Assembly: GCA_050249235.1 (NCBI GenBank)
Contig: JBFWQW010000002.1
Span: forward strand, 1-64,000
Direction of reading: 5' to 3'
Source: JAEKLB01 sp050249235
GTDB lineage: Bacteria; Actinomycetota; Acidimicrobiia; Acidimicrobiales; CADCSY01
Length of the DNA stretch: 64,000 nt
This document shows, piece by piece, positions 40,057-51,721 of the stretch (position 1 is the stretch's first letter; every line of letters starts with the position of its first letter). The notes beneath the pieces were generated by a model. That model was not told the origin of the DNA and ran no database searches. It was given only the letters and a program-made list of their open reading frames with translations. The position numbers were made by a program, and so were the translations under genes.

Positions 40057-41499
40057 TCAGAGGATCGGGGGGGCCTCGAAGGCGGCGGCATCGGGATGGC
40101 GGGCGACCACCTCGCCCACCCGGCGGACCACCTCGGCCACCTGGCGGGGGGCGTCGCCGGCGAAGGCCAGCGGGTCGGCGAGCAGGTCGCGGAGCTGGCC
40201 GGCGCGGAGAGGGAACCGCCCGTCGGCGTCGAGGCGGCCCACCAGGTCGGCAGCCGTCGAGGGCTGGCGGCGTCGTTCGAGACCGGCGGCCACGGCGTGC
40301 TCCTTGATGAGCTCGTGGGCCTCTTCGCGGCCCATCCCGGCCTTCACCGCGGCCACGAGGAACCGGGTGGTGGCGAGGAAGGGGAGCTCCCGCTCGAGCT
40401 CGGCCGCGATCACGGCCGGGAACGGACCGAAGCCATCGAGCACGGCGAGGGTCGTGAGCAGGGCGCCCTCGGTGGCGAGGAAGGCGTCGGGCAGCACCAC
40501 CCGCCGCACGACCGAGCAGCTCACGTCGCCCTCGTTCCACTGGTCGCCGGCCAGCCCGGCCGCCATGGTGAGGTGACCCCGCACCACCTGCATGAAGCCG
40601 TTGATCCGCTCGCACGACCGGCTGTTCATCTTGTGCGGCATGGCCGACGAGCCGACCTGCCCGGGCAGGAACCCCTCGCCGGCCAGCTCTACCCCCGCCA
40701 TGAGGCGGATCGTGACGGCCAGGCTCGACGGGGCCGCCACCACCTGGACCAGTGCCGCCACCACGTCGAGGTCGAGGGAGCGGGGGTACACCTGGCCGAC
40801 GCTCGTGAGCGTCCGGGCGAAGCCGAGCTCGGCCGCCACCCGCCGCTCGAGCTCGTCGAGCTTGGCCGGGTCGCCGTCGAACAGGTCGAGCTGGTCCTGG
40901 GCGGTGCCGACCGGGCCCTTGATGCCGCGGAGCGGGTAGCGGGCCAGCAGCTCCTCGACCCGCTCGAGGGCGAGCAGCAGCTCCTCGGCCGCCGACGCGA
41001 AGCGCTTGCCCAACGTGGTCGCCTGGGCCGGCACGTTGTGGCTCCGGCCGGTGACGGCCAGGCCCTCGAACGCCGTGGCCCGGCGGGCCAGCCCGGCGAG
41101 GACGGCCACGACCCGGTCGCGGACGAGGACGAGGGCGGTGCGGATCTGGAGCTGCTCGACGTTCTCGGTGAGGTCGCGTGACGTCATGCCCTTGTGGGCG
41201 TGCTGCTGGCCGGCCAGGGCCGCGAACTCGTCGATGCGGGCCTTGACGTCGTGCTTCACGATCCGGTCGCGGGCCTCGATCGAGGCCAGGTCGACCTTGT
41301 CGACCACCGCCTCGTAGTCCTCGATGACGCCGCCGGGCACGTCCACGCCCAGGTCGCGCTGGGCCCGCAGCACCGCGATCCACAGGCGGCGCTCGAGCAC
41401 CACCTTGTGCTCCGGCGACCACACCGTGGCCATCTCGGGGCTCGCGTACCGGCCGGCGAGCACGTTCGGCACGGTCGAGTCGGCGGCCATGTCAGCCAT
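40057..41499 (-). CDS. purB: Adenylosuccinate lyase
   Basis: 480 residues. It removes fumarate from SAICAR and from adenylosuccinate, so it serves two steps of the pathway. The flexible signature loop is GSSAMPHKMNSRSCERINGF (about residues 286-305) with the catalytic Ser; the general acid His is in TGRSHNVPAQATT near 155. N-terminal MADMAADSTVPNVLAGRYAS includes a second possible ATG three codons in. The gene is 70 bp from purE, with a long hairpin between. Confidence 0.95.
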   Translation of the reverse strand: MADMAADSTVPNVLAGRYASPEMATVWSPEHKVVLERRLWIAVLRAQRDLGVDVPGGVIEDYEAVVDKVDLASIEARDRIVKHDVKARIDEFAALAGQQHAHKGMTSRDLTENVEQLQIRTALVLVRDRVVAVLAGLARRATAFEGLAVTGRSHNVPAQATTLGKRFASAAEELLLALERVEELLARYPLRGIKGPVGTAQDQLDLFDGDPAKLDELERRVAAELGFARTLTSVGQVYPRSLDLDVVAALVQVVAAPSSLAVTIRLMAGVELAGEGFLPGQVGSSAMPHKMNSRSCERINGFMQVVRGHLTMAAGLAGDQWNEGDVSCSVVRRVVLPDAFLATEGALLTTLAVLDGFGPFPAVIAAELERELPFLATTRFLVAAVKAGMGREEAHELIKEHAVAAGLERRRQPSTAADLVGRLDADGRFPLRAGQLRDLLADPLAFAGDAPRQVAEVVRRVGEVVARHPDAAAFEAPPIL

Positions 41500-41515
41500 T
41501 CTCCCCGTTCGTGCC

Positions 41516-41568
41516 CCGTTCCCTGTCGACCGAGGGGGAGTTGTTCCCCCGCGGTCGACAGGGAACGG
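41516..41568. terminator. Long perfect hairpin between purE and purB
   Basis: A 17-bp perfect stem (CCGTTCCCTGTCGACCG at 41516-41532 with its complement at 41552-41568) holds an inner 5-bp GGGGG/CCCCC stem. It is directly after the purE stop (41569) and 17 bp before the purB ATG on the transcribed strand. It could end or attenuate the upstream transcript, or protect and separate the two cistrons. There is no U-tract. Confidence 0.6.
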
Positions 41569-42027
41569 TCAGAGGCGGGTGGGTTGCCACGCGCGGCGGG
41601 CGTCGGCGAGCTTGGCAGCGAGGGCGTCGTCGGTGACGGCGAGGATCTCGACGGCAAGGAGGGCGGCGTTGCGGGCGCCGTCGATGGCCACGGTCGCCAC
41701 CGGCATGCCGGGCGGCATCTGCACGATCGAGTGCAGGGCGTCGACCCCCTGGAGGGCGCTCCCGGACAGGGGCACACCCACGACGGGCAGGGTCGTGAAG
41801 GCCGCGCACACGCCGGGGAGCGCGGCCGCCATGCCGGCCGCGGCGATGATCACGCCGAAGCCGGCGTCCCGGGCACCCGTCACGAAGTCGCGGACGACGT
41901 CGGCGTTGCGGTGGGCGCTCATGGCCCAGACCTCGTGCTCGACTCCGTACTCGGTGAGCACCTCGCGGGCCCCGGCCAGCTTGTCGGCGTCGTTGGCGGA
42001 ACCCATGAGCACGGCGACCTTCTTCAC
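41569..42027 (-). CDS. purE: N5-carboxyaminoimidazole ribonucleotide mutase
   Basis: 152 residues. Class I PurE: VKKVAVLMGSANDADKLAG at the N-terminus, SAHRNADVV with the catalytic His, and PVVGVPLSGSALQGVDALHS for the base-binding loop. It converts N5-CAIR to CAIR; the matching PurK is not in the window. GTG start at 42027 with an excellent GGGGAGGT ribosome binding site, overlapping purD by 4 nt. Confidence 0.93.
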   Translation of the reverse strand: MKKVAVLMGSANDADKLAGAREVLTEYGVEHEVWAMSAHRNADVVRDFVTGARDAGFGVIIAAAGMAAALPGVCAAFTTLPVVGVPLSGSALQGVDALHSIVQMPPGMPVATVAIDGARNAALLAVEILAVTDDALAAKLADARRAWQPTRL

Positions 42028-43244
42028 GCGACCTCCCCGGTGGCGACAGAGCGAAAGGCTTGGGCGGCGATGTCCCGCCGGTAGTGGACGCCAGGCCAGG
42101 AGACGAGGCCGGCGGCCTGGTAGGCCCGGGCGTGGGCCTCGGGCAGGGTGGCGCCGGTGGCGCTGACGTGGACCGGGCGGCCGGCACCCGACGTCCGGCC
42201 CTCGGCGTCGATCCCCCCGACGAACAGCTCGACGCCCGGCACGGCCGCGGCCGCGTCCAGCCCCTCGACGCGGTCGCCCCCGCGGGTCGAGACCGGGTAG
42301 CCCCCGGCCGCCAGCGACACGACCACGCACGACTCCTGGCTGACGACCGGGTCGACCGTGAGCCGCCCGGCGGCCGCGCCGGCGAGCAGCTCGAACGGGT
42401 CCGACTCGACCAGCCGCACCAGGACCTGGCACTCCGGGTCGCCGAAGCGGACGTTGTGCTCGATCACCCGGGGCCCGTCGGGGGTGAACATGACGCTGGT
42501 GTAGAGCACGCCCCGGTAGTCGATGCCCCGCCCCCGCAGGCCGTCGAGGGTCCGCCCCACGCACTCGTCGAAGGCCCGGTCGACGTCGGCCGGCGCGAGG
42601 AACGGCACCGGGCCGTAGGCGCCCATGCCGCCGGTGTTCGGGCCCACGTCGCCGTCGCCCACCCGCTTGTGGTCCTGGCACACGGGGAGCCGGGCGTAGC
42701 GCTCGCCGTCGCAGATCGCGAACAGCGAGACCTCGGGACCGGTCATGGCCTCCTCGACCACGACGGCGCCCCCCGCCAGCTTCTCGCGGACGTCGGCGAC
42801 GGCCTCGTCGAGGTCGGACGTCACCAGCACGCCCTTGCCGGCCGCGAGGTAGTCGGTCTTCACCACGTAGGGCCCCGGCAGGCGCCCCAGGAGCTCGACC
42901 GCGGGGGCCTCCGCCGTGAACGACCCGTACCGGGCGGTCGGCACGGAGGCCTCGGCGAGGAGGTCCTTCATCCACGCCTTCGAGCCCTCGAGGCGGGCGC
43001 CGTCGGCGCCGGGACCGAAGACGAGCCGGCCGGCGGCCCGCAGCCGGTCGCCGAGGCCGGCCACGATGTCGGCCTCGTCGCCGAGCACGTAGAGGTCGGC
43101 CTCGATCTCCAGCGGGTCGCGGCTCGTCGCCCAGGGGATCCCCGGGTTTCCCGGCGCCACCGTGACCTCGTGGCCGAACCGGTCGAACAGCCACCCCAGG
43201 GCGTGACCCCGGCCCCCGCTGGCGCCGGCGATGCACACCCTCAT
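42024..43244 (-). CDS. purD: Phosphoribosylamine-glycine ligase (GAR synthetase)
   Basis: 406 residues from the ATG at 43244. ATP-grasp fold: PGPYVVKTDYLAAGKGVLV (ATP loop), EEAMTGPEVSLFAICDG, and the C-terminal RFGDPECQVLV. N-terminus MRVCIAGASGGRGHALGWLF is close to the family GGREHAL motif but has Gly for Glu, a change in a phosphoribosylamine-binding loop that is noted. GNPGIPWATSRDPLEIEA is shortened relative to E. coli. Directly coupled to purE (4-nt overlap) and 97 bp after the purA stop. Confidence 0.92.
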   Translation of the reverse strand: MRVCIAGASGGRGHALGWLFDRFGHEVTVAPGNPGIPWATSRDPLEIEADLYVLGDEADIVAGLGDRLRAAGRLVFGPGADGARLEGSKAWMKDLLAEASVPTARYGSFTAEAPAVELLGRLPGPYVVKTDYLAAGKGVLVTSDLDEAVADVREKLAGGAVVVEEAMTGPEVSLFAICDGERYARLPVCQDHKRVGDGDVGPNTGGMGAYGPVPFLAPADVDRAFDECVGRTLDGLRGRGIDYRGVLYTSVMFTPDGPRVIEHNVRFGDPECQVLVRLVESDPFELLAGAAAGRLTVDPVVSQESCVVVSLAAGGYPVSTRGGDRVEGLDAAAAVPGVELFVGGIDAEGRTSGAGRPVHVSATGATLPEAHARAYQAAGLVSWPGVHYRRDIAAQAFRSVATGEVA

Positions 43245-43341
43245 CGGTCCGCCATCTCGGCTCCGGGGGCACCGCTCCGGCACCCGCGCGCGACCTGGCA
43301 GCGGCGCGGAGCCCTGCGCCCGGAACGGATCGGGGCGGTCG

Positions 43342-44619
43342 TCATCCGACGGTGATCGTCTGCTTGCGCTCGGGGCCGACGCCCACGTAGCTGACGGGCA
43401 CCCGGCCCTCGTCGGCCACGAACAGGACGTAGTCGCGGGCCGCCGGAGGCAGCTCCTCCATGGTCGTGCAGCCCGAGACGTCGGTCTGCCAGCCGGGCAG
43501 CTCCTCGAAGACCGGGACCGCCTTGTGCAGGTCGGACTGGTGGTAAGGCATGTGGGTCACCCGCTTGCCGTCGATCTCGTAGGCCACGCACACCTTCACC
43601 ACCGGCTCGGCGTCGAGCACGTCGAGCTTGGTGAGGAAGATGTCGCTGAGGCTGTTGAGCCGCACCGCCTGGCGCAGCATCACCGCGTCGAACCAGCCCG
43701 GGCGGCGGCGGCGGCCGGTGTTCGTGCCGTACTCCTTGCCCCGCTCGATGAGCCCGTCGCCGGTCTCGTCGAAGAGCTCCGTCGGGAAGGGACCGGACCC
43801 GACCCGGGTCATGTACGCCTTGGTGATCCCGATGATCCGGTCGATGTGCCGGGGACCGACGCCCGCGCCGGCGCAGGCGCCCCCCGCCACCGGGTTCGAC
43901 GAGGTCACGAAGGGATACGTGCCGTGGTCGAGGTCGAGGAACGTGGCCTGGGCCCCCTCGAACATCACCTGCTGGCCGGCCTCGAGGGCGGTGTGGATCA
44001 GGTCGACCGAATCGACGATGCGGGGTGCCAGCCGGGGGGCGAGCACGTCGAGGTACTCGTCGCAGATGGACTCGAAGCTCGGGCCGAGGCGGTTGTACAC
44101 CTTGGCCATGACGGCCAGCTTCTCCTTGAGCACGACGTCGAGCTTCTGGCGGAAGATCTTGGGGTCGAGCAGGTCCTGCACCCGCAGGCCCACCCGCAGG
44201 GCCTTGTCGGCGTAGGCCGGGCCGATGCCCCCCTTGGTCGTGCCCAGCTTGTTGTCGCCGAGGTGGCGCTCGAAGAGGACGTCGAGCTCCTGGTGGTAGG
44301 GCATGACCAAGTGGGCGTTGCCGCTCACCACCAGCTTCGTGGTGTCGACGCCGCGCGACTCGAGGGCGTCGATCTCGGACACCAGGATCCGGGGGTCGAC
44401 CACCACCCCGTTGCCGATGACGTTGGTGACGTGGGGGTGCAGGACCCCGCTCGGGACCAGGCGGAACGCGAACTTCTGCTCGCCGACGACGATCGTGTGA
44501 CCGGCGTTGTGACCGCCCTGGTAGCGGACCACGAGGTCCATCTCCTCGGCGAGGACATCGGTCAGCTTGCCCTTGCTCTCGTCACCCCATTGGGTCCCGA
44601 CGACCACCGTGCCTGGCAC
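43342..44619 (-). CDS. purA: Adenylosuccinate synthetase
   Basis: 425 residues. GTP-dependent joining of IMP and aspartate. P-loop GTQWGDESKGKLTD (Gly to Ser in the usually invariant GDEGKGK), the catalytic Asp in GDE and the His in GGHNAGHTIVV are present; IMP-binding KGGIGPAYADKALR and SSNPVAGGACAG follow. Why the P-loop Gly became Ser is not clear, but the other residues argue for activity. The GTG start at 44619 has minus-strand TAGCCT (44628-44633) 8 nt upstream, and the next gene's divergent start is only 34 bp away. Confidence 0.94.
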   Translation of the reverse strand: MPGTVVVGTQWGDESKGKLTDVLAEEMDLVVRYQGGHNAGHTIVVGEQKFAFRLVPSGVLHPHVTNVIGNGVVVDPRILVSEIDALESRGVDTTKLVVSGNAHLVMPYHQELDVLFERHLGDNKLGTTKGGIGPAYADKALRVGLRVQDLLDPKIFRQKLDVVLKEKLAVMAKVYNRLGPSFESICDEYLDVLAPRLAPRIVDSVDLIHTALEAGQQVMFEGAQATFLDLDHGTYPFVTSSNPVAGGACAGAGVGPRHIDRIIGITKAYMTRVGSGPFPTELFDETGDGLIERGKEYGTNTGRRRRPGWFDAVMLRQAVRLNSLSDIFLTKLDVLDAEPVVKVCVAYEIDGKRVTHMPYHQSDLHKAVPVFEELPGWQTDVSGCTTMEELPPAARDYVLFVADEGRVPVSYVGVGPERKQTITVG

Positions 44620-44627
44620 GTGGCGGC

Positions 44628-44645
44628 AGGCTATCGCGCTACCGT
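44628..44645. promoter_or_regulatory. Minimal divergent promoter, purA and the 44653 gene
   Basis: TAGCCT on the minus strand (44628-44633) and TACCGT on the plus strand (44640-44645) lie 8 and 7 nt before their start codons. Only 33 bp separate the two start codons, so each promoter's -35 region lies inside the other gene. Confidence 0.5.
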
Positions 44646-44652
44646 CGCCCCC

Positions 44653-45090
44653 ATGTCCGAGGTACCGGAGCACGACCACAAGATCGACACAGGCAAGAGC
44701 GTCCTCTCCCTGGAGGAGCTCGGCGCCGTCCAGCCGGGCATGGCTCGGGTCATGCCCGAGATCGGCGCCCGGATCTGGAAGGCGTATTACGCCGGCAAGG
44801 CCAAGAACAAGGCCCTGGCCAAGTTCCAGGTGAAGGAGGCCGTCAACCTCATGGAGATGGGCGTCCTCCTGCGGCCGAAGTACGAAGAGAACATGTACAA
44901 GTTCATCGAGGAGGAGGTCGCCAAGCTGCAGGCGGCCATCGAGGCCGAGGACTGGGACGGCTTCGAGGCGGCCTTCGAGGCGATGGTCGACTCGGCGAAC
45001 GCGTACCACGAGCTCTACGACAAGGGCTTCCTCCGCTGGAAGATCCCGTCGGAGCCGCCGCCCGACCTGGACATGACGCCCCGGGGCTGA
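44653..45090 (+). CDS. Unknown helical protein, cytochrome c'-like without heme motif (145 aa)
   Basis: No confident family. The protein is almost all helix with charged heptads (EEVAKLQAAIEAEDWDGFEA). The C-terminal ANAYHELYDKGFLRWKIPSE resembles the C-xxC-H plus Arg-Trp end of cytochrome c' type four-helix proteins, with both cysteines replaced (Ala and Tyr) but the His kept; the tail PPPDLDMTPRG is also reminiscent. By inference it is a heme-free relative of that fold. The start ATG 44653 is leaderless by the pattern above. It is divergent from purA and convergent with clpB (21 bp). Confidence 0.55.
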   Translation: MSEVPEHDHKIDTGKSVLSLEELGAVQPGMARVMPEIGARIWKAYYAGKAKNKALAKFQVKEAVNLMEMGVLLRPKYEENMYKFIEEEVAKLQAAIEAEDWDGFEAAFEAMVDSANAYHELYDKGFLRWKIPSEPPPDLDMTPRG

Positions 45091-45111
45091 ACCCCGGGGC
45101 GGGAGGGGCGG

Positions 45112-47592
<2,481 letters not shown>

Positions 47593-47640
47593 GGTGCTCT
47601 CCTTGCCGACGAGGTCGGTCGGATCACGGGGTCGGTGGGC

Positions 47641-47703
47641 TCAGGGGATCGGGCGGGGTCAGGGATCGGGCGGCGTCAGGGAATCGGGCGGGGTCAGGGC
47701 CGC
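47641..47703. repeat. Short tandem repeat (17-18 bp units) at the hspR 3' end
   Basis: Three units (TCAGGG(G)ATCGGGCGG(G/C)G type) start at 47641, 47659 and 47676, and a partial one at 47694 overlaps the hspR stop codon. It fills most of the hspR-clpB gap. On the transcribed strand each unit carries a TGA. Confidence 0.7.
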
Positions 47704-48107
47704 CGGTCGGCGGCGGCGAAGGGCTCGACGACCTGGGAGAGCGGCACCAGGTCGCGCCGGTACTGGCGCCGGGTGCGGTCGACGGCCCGCCGGGACTCCT
47801 CGACCGTCGCGGCCAGCTCGCCCCGCAGCCGCTCGAGCTCGGCTTCGAGCGTGAGGACCCGCTTGACGCCGGCCAGGTTCAGTCCCTCGTTGGTGAGGTC
47901 GAGGATGCGCCGGAGCTGCATGATGTCGGCCTCGCTGTAGCGGCGGGAGCCGCCACCGGTCCGGGCCGGATCGACGAGCCCCTTGCGCTCGTAGATGCGG
48001 AGGGTCTGCGGGTGCACGCCGGCCAGCTCGGCCGCGACCGAGATGACGAACACGGCCTGGCGGGGATCACGCCCGGCGGGCTCGTTGGGTTCGCGTTCAG
48101 CTGCCAT
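47694..48107 (-). CDS. hspR: Heat-shock repressor HspR (MerR type)
   Basis: 137 residues. The MerR HTH reads VFVISVAAELAGVHPQTLRI, then YERKGLVDPARTGGGSRRYS, with DIMQLRRILDLTNEGLNLAG after it, all close to Streptomyces and Mycobacterium HspR. The helical C-terminus (LEAELERLRGELAATVEESR) dimerises. HspR represses the dnaK operon by binding HAIR inverted repeats, with DnaK as corepressor. It follows dnaJ by 1 bp in the expected dnaK-grpE-dnaJ-hspR order. A HAIR-like site lies before dnaK at 51744-51764. Confidence 0.93.
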   Translation of the reverse strand: MAAEREPNEPAGRDPRQAVFVISVAAELAGVHPQTLRIYERKGLVDPARTGGGSRRYSEADIMQLRRILDLTNEGLNLAGVKRVLTLEAELERLRGELAATVEESRRAVDRTRRQYRRDLVPLSQVVEPFAAADRRP

Positions 48108-48108
48108 G

Positions 48109-49236
48109 TCACACCCCCAGGTGCGTGCGCGGAGAGGTCGTCGACGCCGATCGGAGCGCCTCGACGGCCTGGCGCTCGTCGTCGGAGAGCGAGCCGGGCA
48201 CGACCACCTCGACGGTGACGAGGAGGTCGCCGGTGCGCTTCGAGCGGGCCACGCCCCGGCCCTTCACCCGGAAGGTGCGGCCGGAGCGAGTGCCCGGCGG
48301 GACCCGGATCGTGACGGGGTCGCCGTCGAGGGTGGGCACGCTGATGTCGGCGCCCAGGGTGGCCTCCGGGAACGTGACCGGCACGTCGATGGTGAGGTCG
48401 TCGCCCCGCCGGCCGAAGAGGGGGTGGGGCGCCACCTCGACCACGACGTAGAGGTCGCCGGGCGGGCCTCCGTTGCGGCCGGGCGAGCCCCGCTCCTTCA
48501 TGCGGATGCGCTGGCCGTCCTCCACGCCGGCGGGGATGCGCACCTTCACCGTCCGGGGCCGGCGCTCGACGCCTCGCCCGGCGCAGGTGGGGCACGGGTG
48601 CTCGACGACCACGCCCCGCCCGCCGCAGGACGGGCACGGGCTCGAGAAGCTGAACGGGCCCTGGTTGTCGGCCACCACGCCCTGGCCCCGGCAGGTCGGG
48701 CAGGTGGTCGGCGCCGTCCCCGGCGCCGCGCCCGAGCCGTGGCAGGTGGCGCAGGGGGCGTCACCGACGAGGTTCACCGAGGTCGTGACGCCCCGGACGG
48801 CTTCGTCGAACGAGAGGTGCAGCGACGTCTCGAGATCGCCGCCCCGCTGCGGGCCGCTGCCCCTCGACGGCCGGCCGCCCCGGCCGAACATGCCGCCGAA
48901 CAGGTCGCCGAGGTCGCCGAGGTCCTCGGCCCGGAACGTGGCGCCGCCCCGGCCGAAGCCGCCGAAGCCACCGGGACCGAAGCCTCCGCCCTGGCCGTTC
49001 CCGACCGGACCGAGGCGGCGGGCCTCGTCGTACTCGGCCCGCTTGTCGGCGTCGCCGAGGACGTCGTAGGCGGCCGCGATCTCCTTGAACCGGTCCTCGC
49101 GGCCGGGGTTGGCGTCGGGATGGTTCTCCTTCGCCAGCTTCCGGTAGGCGCGCGTGATCTCCTTCTGGGTCGCACCCGACGGCACGCCGAGCACGGCGTA
49201 GTAGTCCTTCTCGAACCACTCCCGCTGCGGCGCCAT
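48109..49236 (-). CDS. dnaJ: Chaperone DnaJ (class I Hsp40)
   Basis: 375 residues. J domain with the HPD motif (KENHPDANPG), a Gly/Phe-rich region (GGFGPGGFGGFGRGG), four zinc repeats (CATCHGSG, CPTCRGQG, CPSCGGRG, CPTCAGRG) and a C-terminal substrate domain with PDL-type GGPPGDLYVVVEV. It stimulates DnaK ATPase and hands over clients. It starts 8 bp after grpE. All four C-x-x-C-x-G-x-G modules are intact, so this is the full class I type. Confidence 0.95.
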   Translation of the reverse strand: MAPQREWFEKDYYAVLGVPSGATQKEITRAYRKLAKENHPDANPGREDRFKEIAAAYDVLGDADKRAEYDEARRLGPVGNGQGGGFGPGGFGGFGRGGATFRAEDLGDLGDLFGGMFGRGGRPSRGSGPQRGGDLETSLHLSFDEAVRGVTTSVNLVGDAPCATCHGSGAAPGTAPTTCPTCRGQGVVADNQGPFSFSSPCPSCGGRGVVVEHPCPTCAGRGVERRPRTVKVRIPAGVEDGQRIRMKERGSPGRNGGPPGDLYVVVEVAPHPLFGRRGDDLTIDVPVTFPEATLGADISVPTLDGDPVTIRVPPGTRSGRTFRVKGRGVARSKRTGDLLVTVEVVVPGSLSDDERQAVEALRSASTTSPRTHLGV

Positions 49237-49244
49237 GGGCCCGC

Positions 49245-49835
49245 CTAGTCCCTGACCCGCACCATGACGGGCCGAAGGAGCCGGCTGCGCCAGCGGTAGC
49301 CGGCCCGGAGCGTCTCGGCGACGAGGGGCTCGCCCCCGTCGCCCGGTTCGTGGGCGACGGCCTCGTGCTCGGTGGGGTCGAAGGGGCCGCCCAGCGGGTC
49401 GAGGCGCTCGAGGCCCTCCTTGGCCAGCTGGCCGAGCAGCTGGTCACGGAGCGCGGCCACGGCGTCGGCGTCCGGCCCGGGCTCCCCACCGCCGTCCGCG
49501 CCCGCGGCCCGGTGGGCCGCGGCGTAGTCGAAGGCGTCGAGCACGGGCAGGACCGATTCGACGAGGCGACCGGACTCACGGGCCACGTCGTCGGCGAGCT
49601 GGCGGGCGGCCCGCTTGCGGAAGTTCTCGAACTCGGCCTGGGTGCGCTGGGCCACGCCGAGGAGCTCGTCGCGCTCAGCGGTGACCCGCTCGAGGTCGGC
49701 CAGCAGCTCCTCGAGCGTGAGGCCGGGCTCGGCCGGGAGGTCGCCGGACGGCGCGGCGAAGCCGTCGTCGCGCTCGCCGTCGGCCGGCACCGTCGCCGGC
49801 CCGTCGCCGGCCGGATCGAACGCATCCGTCGTCAC
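49245..49835 (-). CDS. grpE: Nucleotide-exchange factor GrpE
   Basis: 196 residues. A long N-terminal coiled coil (LEELLADLERVTAERDELLG, then AQRTQAEFENFRKRAARQLA) leads to the four-helix bundle and a C-terminal beta wing ending VAETLRAGYRWRSRLLRPVM. It releases ADP from DnaK. GTG start at 49835 is 1 nt after the dnaK stop with an AAGGGG ribosome binding site. The N-terminal 35 residues are acidic and disordered. Confidence 0.92.
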   Translation of the reverse strand: MTTDAFDPAGDGPATVPADGERDDGFAAPSGDLPAEPGLTLEELLADLERVTAERDELLGVAQRTQAEFENFRKRAARQLADDVARESGRLVESVLPVLDAFDYAAAHRAAGADGGGEPGPDADAVAALRDQLLGQLAKEGLERLDPLGGPFDPTEHEAVAHEPGDGGEPLVAETLRAGYRWRSRLLRPVMVRVRD

Positions 49836-49836
49836 G

Positions 49837-51675
<1,839 letters not shown>

Positions 51676-51721
51676 GTTCGCTGCCTCCTGCGACTCGCGG
51701 GTTGGAGGCAGGGTAGCGGTC

